This document shows positions 27,301-35,170 of a stretch of DNA of 64,000 bases, one piece after another. Origin of the DNA: UBA8199 sp035358715 (lineage in GTDB: Bacteria; Verrucomicrobiota; Verrucomicrobiia; Limisphaerales; UBA8199); assembly GCA_035358715.1 (NCBI GenBank), contig DAOPPX010000005.1, positions 1 to 64,000 of the forward strand. The letters run 5' to 3'. Position numbers and translations under genes: made by a program. Below the pieces are notes generated by a model. The model ran no database searches. It saw only the letters and a list, made by a program, of their open reading frames with translations, and had not been told where the DNA came from. Numbering within the stretch: the first letter of the stretch is position 1; each line of letters starts with the position of its first letter.

Positions 27301-27511
27301 CCTTGATGCCGGACTGCGCCAGCGCCTCCAGGTCCGCCGTGATCCCGGCTTTGGTGATGTTGCCGTTGATCCAAAACCAGTAGGTCCACGGGGCGGCCTC
27401 GGGCGGCGGGTTGCGGAAACCATCCTCCAGTTTGTCCGCATACGCGGGCGCGACCAACGCGGCGGCCCCAAGCAGCAACAGAACCACGCTTGCCAGCCAG
27501 GTTCTCTTCAT
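24359..27511 (-). CDS. Secreted glycoside hydrolase family 106 (alpha-L-rhamnosidase-like)
   Basis: 1050 residues from MKRTWLASVV at 27511, with a typical signal peptide ending near AYADKLEDGF. GH106 features: PEAAPWTYWFWINGNITKAGI, VLIMEVANLRTMAPNG, EVNMNNDAGWCGSGGPW, YTHIDSWEVHWQDWTPRM (acid/base region) and AESLTSSGENDPFTEHPYSVK. A Pro/Ala/Lys-rich low-complexity linker (~190-215) interrupts the first domain. The C-terminal ~200 residues form a galactose-binding-like domain (AMYLDLGDVREIAEFTLNGKHLGVLW). Expected to release L-rhamnose from plant or algal polysaccharides outside the cytoplasm. The neighbouring GH29 gene suggests deoxy-sugar-rich substrates. No transporter or sensor is attached. 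Confidence 0.88.
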   Translation of the reverse strand: MKRTWLASVVLLLLGAAALVAPAYADKLEDGFRNPPPEAAPWTYWFWINGNITKAGITADLEALAQSGIKGVLIMEVANLRTMAPNGPYPFGSPEWRELFKFAVAEAGRLGIEVNMNNDAGWCGSGGPWNTPEHSMQKVVGSSTTVKGPARFEGKLPQPKLAGAEPAQVAPAEGKKQPAAKSARARKKAKRPPAPAPANLSPAALAAAKYYRDLRVLAYPAIRKGTAIAPDSILDLSEKMDATGKLSWDAPAGEWVVMRIGHVSTGVENRPAPEAGKGLECDKFSAEAIKRHFDALIGMLADDVGPAAGKVLTYTHIDSWEVHWQDWTPRMAQEFKQRRGYDIIPWLITLAGGPGLGDAEQTARFLRDAKRTQSELLDANYAGALRKLANARGLKLSIEAYGPSSRGINPLTYGAEADMPMAEFWIMRWNAWHLNSARIVSSMVHGLGKPFLGAESLTSSGENDPFTEHPYSVKNMTDWGLCQGVNRFIFHRTALNPWVDKWPGMTFGPYGFHVDRTQTWWKQGKAYMDYLARCQSLLQQGHFVADFCRLLPDGENYGGSPMMETLPAQYDAAPAGYNYDYISDKLTIESLSVKNGRLVLPSGMSYRVMQLPNYQAMTPELLARVRDLVKAGAVVVGPPPRRSPSLMNYPACDTQVKEMAAELWGDCDGNAVQQHVLGAGRVIWGRPLDQVLKDLAGAEDFGFTLNQPYDPAAAIPPSFGPNRPAQSVGAEGKGPGPAQQKQMPTDGINWIHRRINGAEVYFIASAQYRPVEAQCAFRATGMVPELWDPADGTIRALPEYRQEGVRTIVPLRFDPAGSMFVVFRKTEKDSSTAQAASPSPPREERAGERRRKNFPAFKQVMEISGPWEVAFDPKWGGPEKASFQTLEDWTRRSEEGIKFYSGTAVYRKSFTVDQAALRDPGSAMYLDLGDVREIAEFTLNGKHLGVLWKPPFQVDVRAALRPGANKLEVRVTNLWPNRMIGDEQYPDDCTPDGSWRLGKIPAWPDWLLKNQPRPEPRRLTFSTTKYFTKDAPLIPSGLLGPVRLQAEVVE

Positions 27512-27606
27512 CCCAGCTTCCTTTGAAGATAAGAACGTCATGAGCTTCATGTGCGCCAGAATATTGGACGAGCACCCGAAGTCCGCAAGCCCTCAGCTTC
27601 CCCACA

Positions 27607-27712
27607 GCACCCCGCTGACTCCTCCGTTGCTCCTCCGTTGCTCCTCCGTTCCACCTCCGACCGCCGGTCGGAGGAGGAACGGAGGAGGAACGGAGGAGCA
27701 ACGGAGGAAGGA
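27607..27712. repeat. CTCCTCCGTT long imperfect hairpin, copy 1
   Basis: Begins with the words gcaccccgctgactcctccg, shared exactly with the copy at 39971. Repeated CTCCTCCGTT units then run into a centre cctccgacc-gcc-ggtcggagg and return as the complementary AACGGAGGAG units. With one mismatch near the centre and slippage further out, the arms are roughly 40 bp. The right flank (gccgtctgccactgcggcaatgg) also resembles the right flank of the second copy. It lies between the GH106 and GH29 genes, downstream of GH29. Confidence 0.88.
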
Positions 27713-27774
27713 TGGGGAGGCTACGGTGGCAGCCGTCTGCCACTGCGGCAATGGTCCATGCCTGCCAAAGAGAG

Positions 27775-29208
27775 TCAGCGGGGCCAGGTTCCTCGCACGT
27801 CCAGCACCACCACGGTGGCTGTCGGGTCGGGAGCGGCCGGGGGCACGTTGATGATCAGCTCATGCCCGGTGTCCTCGATGCCTAACTTCCGGCCCTCGGC
27901 AAGGAGCCGGGCCATCAGCGGTTTGTCGGGAAGGCCGGGCACGACCAGCCTGCCATCCCGGGGCCAATCGAAAACGTGCAAATACAGGCGGGTTTTCTTG
28001 TCGGAAAGTCTCTTTTGTGTGCAGCGGCCCCAGGTGAGCTTTCCGAAGGGACTTGCCGTGGTGCCATAGATGGATTCCCCGTTTGCTTTCATCCACCTGC
28101 CGATCGCCCGCATGGATGTGACGCTTTCCTCGGGCACGGTGCCGTCAGCTTTGGGACCGATGTTGAGCAGGTAGTTTCCGCCCTTGCTGGCGATATCCAC
28201 CAGGTTGCGAATCAGGGTCTGCTCGGATTTCCAGGCATGGTCGTGTTTGCTGTAGCCCCAGGTGGTATTGAGGGTCATGCAGGTTTCCCAGTCCACGCCC
28301 GGCATGCCGGTATCGGGGATATGCTGTTCGGGGGTGATAAAGTCACCGTATTTGGGGTCGAGCTGCGGCAGGTAACCCTGGGTGCCCATGCTGGCCCAGC
28401 CGGCTTCGCGGCTGCGGTAGAGCCGGTTGTTCATGATGACCTTCGGGCGTTTGGACCGCACCAGTTGCATGAGTTCGGTGGCGCGCCATGCCTCGTCCCC
28501 CTGGAAATCCTGGGAGCTGTAATCCCACCAAAAGATGTCCACCGGGTAGTTGGAAGCCAGTTCATTGACCTGCTGCCGCAAGTAAGCCAGGTAACTGGCA
28601 TGGTCCCGCTGACCGTTGGGATACGGCTGCCCCTTGAGCGGATGAGGAAGCTGCTGCGACAGGGCGTATGCGTATTGGTCGTGGTGCCAGTCAATCACCG
28701 AATGGTAGAACCCCACCCGCAACCCCTCGGCGCGGGTTGCTTTGACGATTTCCCCCACCAGGTCCCGACCCAGCACGGCCCCGGCATTGAAGTCGCCGGC
28801 CCTGGAATTGTGCAGGGCAAAGCCTTCGTGGTGTTTGGTGGTGAAAACGAGGTAGCGGCAGCCCGCCTGTTTGGCCAGGCGCGCCCATTCGCGGGCAAAG
28901 CCGGCCCGCGGTTGAAACAGCGGCAGGGCGGCTTTGGCGTAGGTGTCCGTATCGGCTTTGACCCGGTCCTGAATCCACTCCATGCCTCCGCTGGTGCCGA
29001 CCGCTTTGCCCTCCCAGGTTCCCGCCAGGCCCGAATAGAGCCCCCAATGGACAAACATGCCAAAGCGCGCCTCGCGCCACCATGCCATGCGGGCGTCTCG
29101 TTGAGCAGGCGTTTCGGTGGTCCCGGCCTGGCTCATCGAGGCCGGAGCTGCGGTGGCTAAACATGCGGCCAGCAAGGGCAGAACGGAAAGGCAACAATTG
29201 GCTTTCAT
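27775..29208 (-). CDS. Secreted glycoside hydrolase family 29 (alpha-L-fucosidase)
   Basis: 477 residues from MKANCCLSVLPLLAAC at 29208; a longer in-frame extension to 29451 runs into a palindromic repeat and is rejected. The signal sequence ends in AAPASMSQAG. GH29 marks: WWREARFGMFVHWGLYSGLA, YLVFTTKHHEGFALHNS, VGFYHSVIDWHHDQY, and VDIFWWDYSSQDF with the probable nucleophile Asp in WWD; NYLLNIGPKADGTVPEESV closes the catalytic domain. Expected activity is hydrolysis of alpha-L-fucosides in the periplasm or outside. It is flanked on both sides by palindromic repeats that also occur together near 40 kb, unlike any other gene here. Confidence 0.92.
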   Translation of the reverse strand: MKANCCLSVLPLLAACLATAAPASMSQAGTTETPAQRDARMAWWREARFGMFVHWGLYSGLAGTWEGKAVGTSGGMEWIQDRVKADTDTYAKAALPLFQPRAGFAREWARLAKQAGCRYLVFTTKHHEGFALHNSRAGDFNAGAVLGRDLVGEIVKATRAEGLRVGFYHSVIDWHHDQYAYALSQQLPHPLKGQPYPNGQRDHASYLAYLRQQVNELASNYPVDIFWWDYSSQDFQGDEAWRATELMQLVRSKRPKVIMNNRLYRSREAGWASMGTQGYLPQLDPKYGDFITPEQHIPDTGMPGVDWETCMTLNTTWGYSKHDHAWKSEQTLIRNLVDIASKGGNYLLNIGPKADGTVPEESVTSMRAIGRWMKANGESIYGTTASPFGKLTWGRCTQKRLSDKKTRLYLHVFDWPRDGRLVVPGLPDKPLMARLLAEGRKLGIEDTGHELIINVPPAAPDPTATVVVLDVRGTWPR

Positions 29209-29332
29209 AGGAATCGGTATTGCATCTGCATCACGTCCCAACATATACAGAATTGCATGGGCAACCTCACGGATTATTCCTGCGTTTGTGCGCTTCCAAA
29301 TGGACTTCGCACAGGGGCCCGGGAGAGGGCTA

Positions 29333-29451
29333 GTGCTTGGTTGCACCAATAGCCGACACATGGGTCGCCGCGTGAGGGCACGCGGCCTACAAACCTGCTG
29401 TAGGCCGCGTGCCCTCACGCGGCGATATCGCTTATCTCTGCAATCAAGCAC
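29333..29451. repeat. Large palindromic element (MITE-like), complete copy
   Basis: Outer inverted repeat gtgcttggttgca (29333-29345) against tgcaatcaagcac (29439-29451), one mismatch. Inner perfect 27-bp arms 29365-29391 and 29399-29425 around the loop aacctgc (29392-29398). The whole element can fold into one long stem. A half copy in inverse orientation lies at 39871-39936. No coding capacity; non-autonomous mobile origin is inferred. Confidence 0.9.
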
Positions 29452-29538
29452 CAGGTCTTCACCGGATGCTGTTATCGCGCGCCTTCATGCATACGCGCTG
29501 CGGTCGAGCAGGCAAGTCCGCACCCCCCTTGACGCGAC

Positions 29539-31029
29539 TCAGCGGCGAACGCGCTCTGGGGCGGTTTGAGCCTTGCCGGTTTCCGTAGCAGCAAGATCGT
29601 GGGGCGTATTCGCCTCCCACCCGCCGCCGAGCGCCTTATAGAGCGCAACCAGGTTCAAGGTTACGGCAACCTCACTCCGCACCAAAGCGTCCTGGGACAC
29701 GTAAAGCGCGCGCTGCGCGTCGAGGAGGTTGAGGTAGTTGCCGAGTCCCTTGACGTAGAGCTGATCGGCGAGTTCCGCCGCCTCCTGGTTGGCTATCACC
29801 GCCCGCTCCAGCAACCGGCGATGCTCCTGCTCTTTGGCATAGGCCACTAACGCGTTCTCGACGTCCTCCAATGACATCAGGACGATCTGCTCATATGTCA
29901 GCGACGCTTGATCCTGGACGGCGGCCTGGGCCCGGATGCCGGCGCGGACCCGTCCGGCGTCGAACACCCGCCACTGCACGGTCGGGCCAATGGACCACAT
30001 GCGGCTGCCCGGAGAAAAGAAATCGCCAGTGCTGACGCTCGCCAGGCCGGCCGACCCGGTGAGAAAGAACTTCGGGAACAGCTCCGCTTTCACCTGGCCG
30101 ACGCGGGCTGTCTCGGCGGCGAGGCGGCGCTCCGCCCACCGCACATCGGGTCGGCGGAGGAGCAGGTCGGAGGGCAATCCAACCGGAACCTCGGGCGGCG
30201 GCGCCGGAACGGGGGCCGTGGCAGCCAGTTCTTCTCGCAAGGCATCGGGGGGCTGGGCAAGGAGAACGCCAAGCCGATGAATCGCAGACTCCATGGCGGT
30301 TTCAATTCCGGGCACCTGCGCCTGAATGGTCGCCAGCAGGGCAAGCGCGCGCTGCAGGTCCAGCTCCGCGGAGGCGCCATGCTCCACGCGGCTCCGCATA
30401 ATGCTCACGGTCTCCGTCTGCGCTTTGATCTGGTTCTGGAGGATGGCCAGTTCCCGCTGCGCGCCCCGGGTCAGCACGTAATTCCGCGCCACCTCGGAGA
30501 GCACCGTCACCAGCACATCACGGCGGCCATACTCCACGGCGGCCAACTCGGCGGAAGCCGCCTGGACCGCGCGCCGTTTTCCGCCGAACAGATCTATCTC
30601 CCACGCCGCATCGAATCCTGCCTGGTAAACATGGTTCTCGAAGGGGACGCTGGAAGGCACGTCGAGCGAGCCGATGATCGGCTGGTTCTCGCTTTGCTTC
30701 TGCCGCGCGTAGGAGCCGCTGGCGTTGACTGTCGGCCAATGGGCTGCGCCGGCGAGATCCTGCTGCGCGCGGGCCTGGCGGACGCGGGCCCCGGCGATCC
30801 GGAGGTCGAGGTTGGTGTGGACTGCCCGCGCGATGAGCAAATCCAGCGCGGGATCGTTGAAACTCTTCCACCATTCGTGGACCTGCTCGCCCGGGCTGGT
30901 GGCGCCGCCGCTGAGCGGCCCGCCCCATTGGGCGGGCATGTTGACGGCCGGCTGCTGGTAGTTGGGTCCAACGGTGCATCCCGCGACCAGGACCGCCAAC
31001 GCAGCGGGGACCAGGATCTTCGTTTTCAT
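29539..31029 (-). CDS. RND/ABC efflux outer-membrane lipoprotein, NodT/OprM family
   Basis: 496 residues from the ATG at 31029, preceded by GGAGAAG with good spacing. Signal peptide with lipobox VLVAGC, then VGPNYQQPAVNMPAQW, the standard NodT-family N-terminus. Two outer-membrane-efflux repeats are evident (LDLRIAGARVRQARAQQDLAGA; LPSDLLLRRPDVRWAERRLAAETARVGQVKAE). It forms the trimeric outer-membrane channel for the HlyD-ABC exporter encoded immediately upstream on the same strand (45 nt gap). The C-terminal tail (LAATETGKAQTAPERVRR) is hydrophilic. Confidence 0.93.
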   Translation of the reverse strand: MKTKILVPAALAVLVAGCTVGPNYQQPAVNMPAQWGGPLSGGATSPGEQVHEWWKSFNDPALDLLIARAVHTNLDLRIAGARVRQARAQQDLAGAAHWPTVNASGSYARQKQSENQPIIGSLDVPSSVPFENHVYQAGFDAAWEIDLFGGKRRAVQAASAELAAVEYGRRDVLVTVLSEVARNYVLTRGAQRELAILQNQIKAQTETVSIMRSRVEHGASAELDLQRALALLATIQAQVPGIETAMESAIHRLGVLLAQPPDALREELAATAPVPAPPPEVPVGLPSDLLLRRPDVRWAERRLAAETARVGQVKAELFPKFFLTGSAGLASVSTGDFFSPGSRMWSIGPTVQWRVFDAGRVRAGIRAQAAVQDQASLTYEQIVLMSLEDVENALVAYAKEQEHRRLLERAVIANQEAAELADQLYVKGLGNYLNLLDAQRALYVSQDALVRSEVAVTLNLVALYKALGGGWEANTPHDLAATETGKAQTAPERVRR

Positions 31030-31073
31030 AGGAGCTTCTCCGAAAGGCAGTGATTGTTCATGGCAATTGGGGG

Positions 31074-32180
31074 TCACGCCAGGCGCCTGCGAAAAAACCA
31101 ACTCGCCGCGCCCAGTGTTCCGATGGCAATGATCAGGAGCGGATACAGGCTCTGAAGCAGCGCCACGTGGCCAAGGTCTTTAAGAAACAGGCCCTTCACT
31201 ATCACGATGAAATGGCGCATGGGGTTGATCCAGTCAGCGTAGCGCAGCCACGCCGGCATATTATCAATTGGCGTGGCGTAGCCCGACAGCAGGACGGCAG
31301 GCATCAGGAAGCTGAAAACCCCCAGGAATGCCTGCTGCTGCGTTGCGCAGACTGACGAAATGAGCAGCCCGAACCCAGCCAGCGCCAGGCTGTAGAAGAT
31401 CATGCTGCCGTAAAGCGGCAGAAACGACCCCGCAAACGGGATGCGATAGACAAAGATGGCGCCCAGCAGGACAACGGTCCCCTGCGCGATGCCCACCAGG
31501 ATGGCCGGGATGATCTTGCCGACCATGATCATCCCCGGGGTCAGCGGCGAGACGAGGAGCTGGTCCAGCGTCCCCTGCTCGCGCTCGCGCGCAACCGAGA
31601 GCGCCGTGACAATGAGCGCGTTGATGGACGTTATGATCGCGACCAGGGAGGGCAGAATATGCCACTTGTAATCGAGGTTGGGATTGAACCAGTGGCGCAC
31701 CACCAGCGCTGACGGCGGGGTCTTGCGTTGCGACGCCAGCCTCTCGCTGGTGTAGTCAGCAACGATCTGCTGCACGTAGCTGAGGGCGATTTGACCGCTG
31801 TTAGAGCGGCGGCCATCCAGAAGGGCCTGCATTTTCGGAGAGCGGCCCGCGGCGGCATCGCGCGAGAAGTCCGGCGGGAACCGCAGAACGATCAACGCCT
31901 GCTGGTTGTCTATGGCGCGGCGCACATCGGCTTCGCTGTGGAGGCTCAGCAGCCGGGTGAAGGCCTGGGCTTGTGCGAAACGCTGCATCAACTCCCTCGA
32001 CTCCCGGCCGGAGTCCTCATTAAACACCGCAAGCGTGTTGTTCTTTACCTCGAGGGTGGCTGCGAAGGGGAACACCGCCAGTTGCAGCAAGACCGGCACG
32101 ATCAGAATCATGCGGCTCTGCCGGTCCTGCAGCAGCGTCTCCAGCTCCTTGATCACGAGGGTGAGGATGCGCCAAAGCAT
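31074..32180 (-). CDS. ABC-2 type exporter permease (YbhR-like)
   Basis: 368 residues from MLWRILTLVIKELETLLQD at 32180, 2 nt after the stop of the first permease gene; a longer frame inside that gene is a shadow. ABC-2 permease architecture: N-terminal helix (MILIVPVLLQLAVFPFA), a large extracytoplasmic domain (~55-175), then five helices including AIITSINALIVTALSVAREREQGTLDQLLVSPLTPGMIM. C-terminal motif PIDNMPAWLRYADWINPMRHFI. With its neighbour it forms the heteromeric membrane pore powered by the double ATPase. Confidence 0.92.
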   Translation of the reverse strand: MLWRILTLVIKELETLLQDRQSRMILIVPVLLQLAVFPFAATLEVKNNTLAVFNEDSGRESRELMQRFAQAQAFTRLLSLHSEADVRRAIDNQQALIVLRFPPDFSRDAAAGRSPKMQALLDGRRSNSGQIALSYVQQIVADYTSERLASQRKTPPSALVVRHWFNPNLDYKWHILPSLVAIITSINALIVTALSVAREREQGTLDQLLVSPLTPGMIMVGKIIPAILVGIAQGTVVLLGAIFVYRIPFAGSFLPLYGSMIFYSLALAGFGLLISSVCATQQQAFLGVFSFLMPAVLLSGYATPIDNMPAWLRYADWINPMRHFIVIVKGLFLKDLGHVALLQSLYPLLIIAIGTLGAASWFFRRRLA

Positions 32181-32182
32181 AA

Positions 32183-33313
32183 TCACTCCACACGGCGGCG
32201 GGTTTTCAGCGCGGTCAAGCCGATAAAGACGGCCCCCGCGGCTGCCAGAAACAGCGAGCTGCTCAACAAGACCGGCCAGATGTTGCCTGCCTGGAAAAGC
32301 GTCTGCATGGCGGTGACAAAATACCTCGCCGGCACCAGGCAGGTGATGGCTTGCATGACGGCGGGCATGCTGCGGATCTCGAAAAGGAACCCCGACAGCA
32401 TGACAGCGGGCAGGAAGGCCGCGCTGAGCGCGGCCTGGGCGGCGTTGAACTGGTTGCGCAGAGTGGTGGAGAGCAGCAGCCCCAATCCCAGGCTGCTGGC
32501 CAGAAACAGCGAGCCGATCCCCCACAGCACAAGCAGAGACCCGCGAAACGGCACGTCCATGATGAAGACCGCCACCCCCACGCACAGAAACAGCGAGACA
32601 ATCCCCAGCGCGTAGTAGGGCAGCACCTTGCTCAGGAGCAATTCAGCCCTTGTGACCGGCGAGGCCAGCAGCGCTTCCATCGTGCCGCGTTCCCATTCGC
32701 GTGCCACGACCAGCGAGGTCAGCAACGCCCCAATGACCGTCATGATGATGGTGATCGAGCCCGGGATCAGAAAGTTCCGGCTCTGAGCGGCCGGGTTGAA
32801 CCAGAAGCGCGGCTCGAGGTTGATGCGGGCCGGCGGAGTCTCCCCGCGCTCGGAAGCGCGCTGCTGCATCCACCCGTTCCACGCGCCGGCCACGTAGCTC
32901 TGCACGAAGTTTGCGGTGTTGGGCTCTGACCCATCGGCCACCACCAGCAGCGGCGCGGTGGCGCCCGGCCGTTTCAGCTTCTCGGCGAAATCCACCGGCA
33001 CGACGACAAAGCCCCGCACCCGGCCGTCGGTGAGGTCCTGCTCGATTTCCGCTCGCGCGCCGGCCGTGCGGACCGCAAAGTATGGCGAGCCTTGGAGACT
33101 GTCCGCGAAACGGCGGGCCTCCGGGCTCTTGTCTTCCAGCACCAGGCCAAGGTCCACGACCGTCGAGTCGAGATTCATGCCGTAGCCGAAAATGAACAGC
33201 ATCACCACCGGCAGCACGAAGGCGATGAGATTGCTGCTGGGGTCGCGCAGAATCTGCCAGGCCTCTTTCCGGCACAGGGCGCGCAAGCGGCGGAAGGAAA
33301 AGGCGGCATTCAT
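32183..33313 (-). CDS. ABC-2 type exporter permease (YbhS-like)
   Basis: 376 residues. Starts MNAAFSFRRLRALCRKEAWQILRDPSSNLIAF, the usual permease N-terminus. An extracytoplasmic domain follows (~50-175), then IIMTVIGALLTSLVVAREWERGTMEALLASPVTRAELL and the final helices with LVPARYFVTAMQTLF. It is paralogous to the second permease downstream. ATG start overlapping the ATPase stop by 4 nt (ATGA), so translation is coupled. Confidence 0.93.
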   Translation of the reverse strand: MNAAFSFRRLRALCRKEAWQILRDPSSNLIAFVLPVVMLFIFGYGMNLDSTVVDLGLVLEDKSPEARRFADSLQGSPYFAVRTAGARAEIEQDLTDGRVRGFVVVPVDFAEKLKRPGATAPLLVVADGSEPNTANFVQSYVAGAWNGWMQQRASERGETPPARINLEPRFWFNPAAQSRNFLIPGSITIIMTVIGALLTSLVVAREWERGTMEALLASPVTRAELLLSKVLPYYALGIVSLFLCVGVAVFIMDVPFRGSLLVLWGIGSLFLASSLGLGLLLSTTLRNQFNAAQAALSAAFLPAVMLSGFLFEIRSMPAVMQAITCLVPARYFVTAMQTLFQAGNIWPVLLSSSLFLAAAGAVFIGLTALKTRRRVE

Positions 33314-35040
33314 GCCGGCACCTCCGAAACTTGCTGTCGCACCAGGGAAATGAAGGCGTCTTCCATCGTAAGGTCGGAGCCGCCGCCGTTGGCGGCTTGC
33401 TCCTTGAGCTGGTCGGGCGAGCCGGCGGCGATGATCCTGCCGCGAAAGACCAGCGCGATGCGGTCGCAGTACTCGGCTTCATCCATGAAATGCGTCGTCA
33501 CCATTACGGTCACGCCCTTTTCCACCACGCCGTTGATATGCGTCCAGAACTCGCGGCGGGTCACGGGGTCAACGCCGGAGGTGGGCTCGTCCAGAAAGAG
33601 AATCGAAGGCTCGTGCATGATGGCGCAGGCCAGGGCAAGCCGCTGCTTGAACCCCAGCGGCAGCGTGTCCGGCGTGCTCCCGAGAAACGGCGCCAGCTTG
33701 AAGACCTCCACCATTTCAGCCATCGCGCTCCTCTGCCGGGTACCGCGCAAACCGTAGGCGCCGGAAAAGAACTTCAGGTTCTGTTCGATGGTGAGATTGC
33801 CGTAGAGCGAGAACTTCTGCGCCATGTAGCCGAGCCGCTGGCGGGCCTCGCTGGCGCTCCTCTTGAGGTCAATGCCCATCACCCGCGCCGTGCCGGAGGT
33901 GGGCGTGAGCAATCCGCACATCATGCGGAAGGTCGTGGACTTGCCGGCGCCGTTCGGGCCGAGCAGGCCGAAGATCTCGCCACGCTTCACGGCAAAGTCC
34001 ACGTGGTCGGTGGCGGTGAAGGCGCCAAAGCGTTTCGTTAAGGCGACGGCTTCAACCACCGTTTCGTGGCCGTCGGGCATCGGCCGGAGGTGCTGCGCCA
34101 GGACCGAGTCGCCGCCCGGGCCGCCCCCGAGCGCCTCGATAAACGCATCCTCGAACCGGGGCGCGACCGGGACCAGCCGCGCTTCGTCGCCAGCATCCAG
34201 CTCCTCGAGGCTGGGGCGGGCTGCTCCCTGGCGCAGCACCAGCCGCACCGCCCGGCCCTGGATCACGCCATCCATCACTTCCGGCCGGCGCAGCGCGCGC
34301 GCCAGCAACTGCCGGCGGTTGCCGGTGATCTTCTGGATTTGCAGGCTGCGATCCTGCAGCCGTTGGGTGAGATCCGACGGCTTCCCGGCAAATATCAGCC
34401 GCCCCGCGTTCATCAGCAGCACCTCCGCGCACAGCTCGGCTTCATCCAGATATGCCGTGCTCCAAACCACCGCCATGCCCTGGGCCGCAAGCTCGCGGAC
34501 CATCTTCCACAATTCACGGCGCGAGATCGGGTCCACTCCCACGCTCGGCTCATCGAGCAGCAACAACCCCGGGTGCCCCAGCAGCGCGCACGCCAGGCCA
34601 AGCTTCTGCTTCATGCCGCCCGACAGCCTGCCGGCCAATCGCGCGGTGAACCGCGCCAGGTCGGTGAACTCCAGCAGGCGCTTGAATGTGGCGGCGCGCT
34701 CTTCACCAACCACCCCCCGCAGGTCGGCGTGCAGCTCCAGGTTCTCCCGCACCGACAGATCTTCGTACAGGCCGAACTTCTGCGGCATGTAGCCAATGCA
34801 TCCACGCACCTTCCCGGCGTCGAGAATCGGGTCGTTTCCACCCACGCTAATCGCGCCGGAAGTCGGCGGCAGCAGCCCGGCCATCAGCCGGATGAGGGTC
34901 GTCTTGCCTGCCCCGTCAGGCCCGACCAACCCGGTGATCTGGCCGGCCCGCACCACCGCCGAGACCCCCTCCAGAGCAGGCTTCTCCGCGCCCGGAAAGG
35001 CTCTCCGGACAGCGTCCAGGATCACCAGCGCGTCGCTCAT
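33310..35040 (-). CDS. ABC transporter ATPase with two nucleotide-binding domains (YbhF-like)
   Basis: 576 residues from MSDALVILDAVRRAFPG at 35040. Domain 1: Walker A GPDGAGKTTL, signature LSGGMKQKLG, Walker B LLLLDEPSVGVDP. Domain 2: Walker A GPNGAGKST, Walker B ILFLDEPTSGVDP with LPLGFKQRLALACA in place of a classical LSGGQ signature. Both halves have the Q-loop (MPQKFGLYEDL, MAQKFSLYGNL). Fused NBDs of this sort are typical of YbhF. It powers the two permeases downstream. A 130-nt gap separates it from the HlyD gene, the only loose joint in this operon. Confidence 0.94.
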   Translation of the reverse strand: MSDALVILDAVRRAFPGAEKPALEGVSAVVRAGQITGLVGPDGAGKTTLIRLMAGLLPPTSGAISVGGNDPILDAGKVRGCIGYMPQKFGLYEDLSVRENLELHADLRGVVGEERAATFKRLLEFTDLARFTARLAGRLSGGMKQKLGLACALLGHPGLLLLDEPSVGVDPISRRELWKMVRELAAQGMAVVWSTAYLDEAELCAEVLLMNAGRLIFAGKPSDLTQRLQDRSLQIQKITGNRRQLLARALRRPEVMDGVIQGRAVRLVLRQGAARPSLEELDAGDEARLVPVAPRFEDAFIEALGGGPGGDSVLAQHLRPMPDGHETVVEAVALTKRFGAFTATDHVDFAVKRGEIFGLLGPNGAGKSTTFRMMCGLLTPTSGTARVMGIDLKRSASEARQRLGYMAQKFSLYGNLTIEQNLKFFSGAYGLRGTRQRSAMAEMVEVFKLAPFLGSTPDTLPLGFKQRLALACAIMHEPSILFLDEPTSGVDPVTRREFWTHINGVVEKGVTVMVTTHFMDEAEYCDRIALVFRGRIIAAGSPDQLKEQAANGGGSDLTMEDAFISLVRQQVSEVPA

Positions 35041-35170
35041 GCTGCATTGCCGGCGATCGAGGACAAACAGGCGCCGGGACCAAACCACTCCCGGAGCCTT
35101 GCATGCCCCGGGCGGGTCCTGGCGCCGCTGCCCTTGCGTCGCCGTCCCGCCGGTTTGCTCCTCGCCGCTT

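Noticed and set aside
29209..29451. In-frame N-terminal extension of the fucosidase through the palindrome
   Set aside because: The extension is Arg/Cys-rich and comes from the repeat, while a proper signal peptide begins at 29208.
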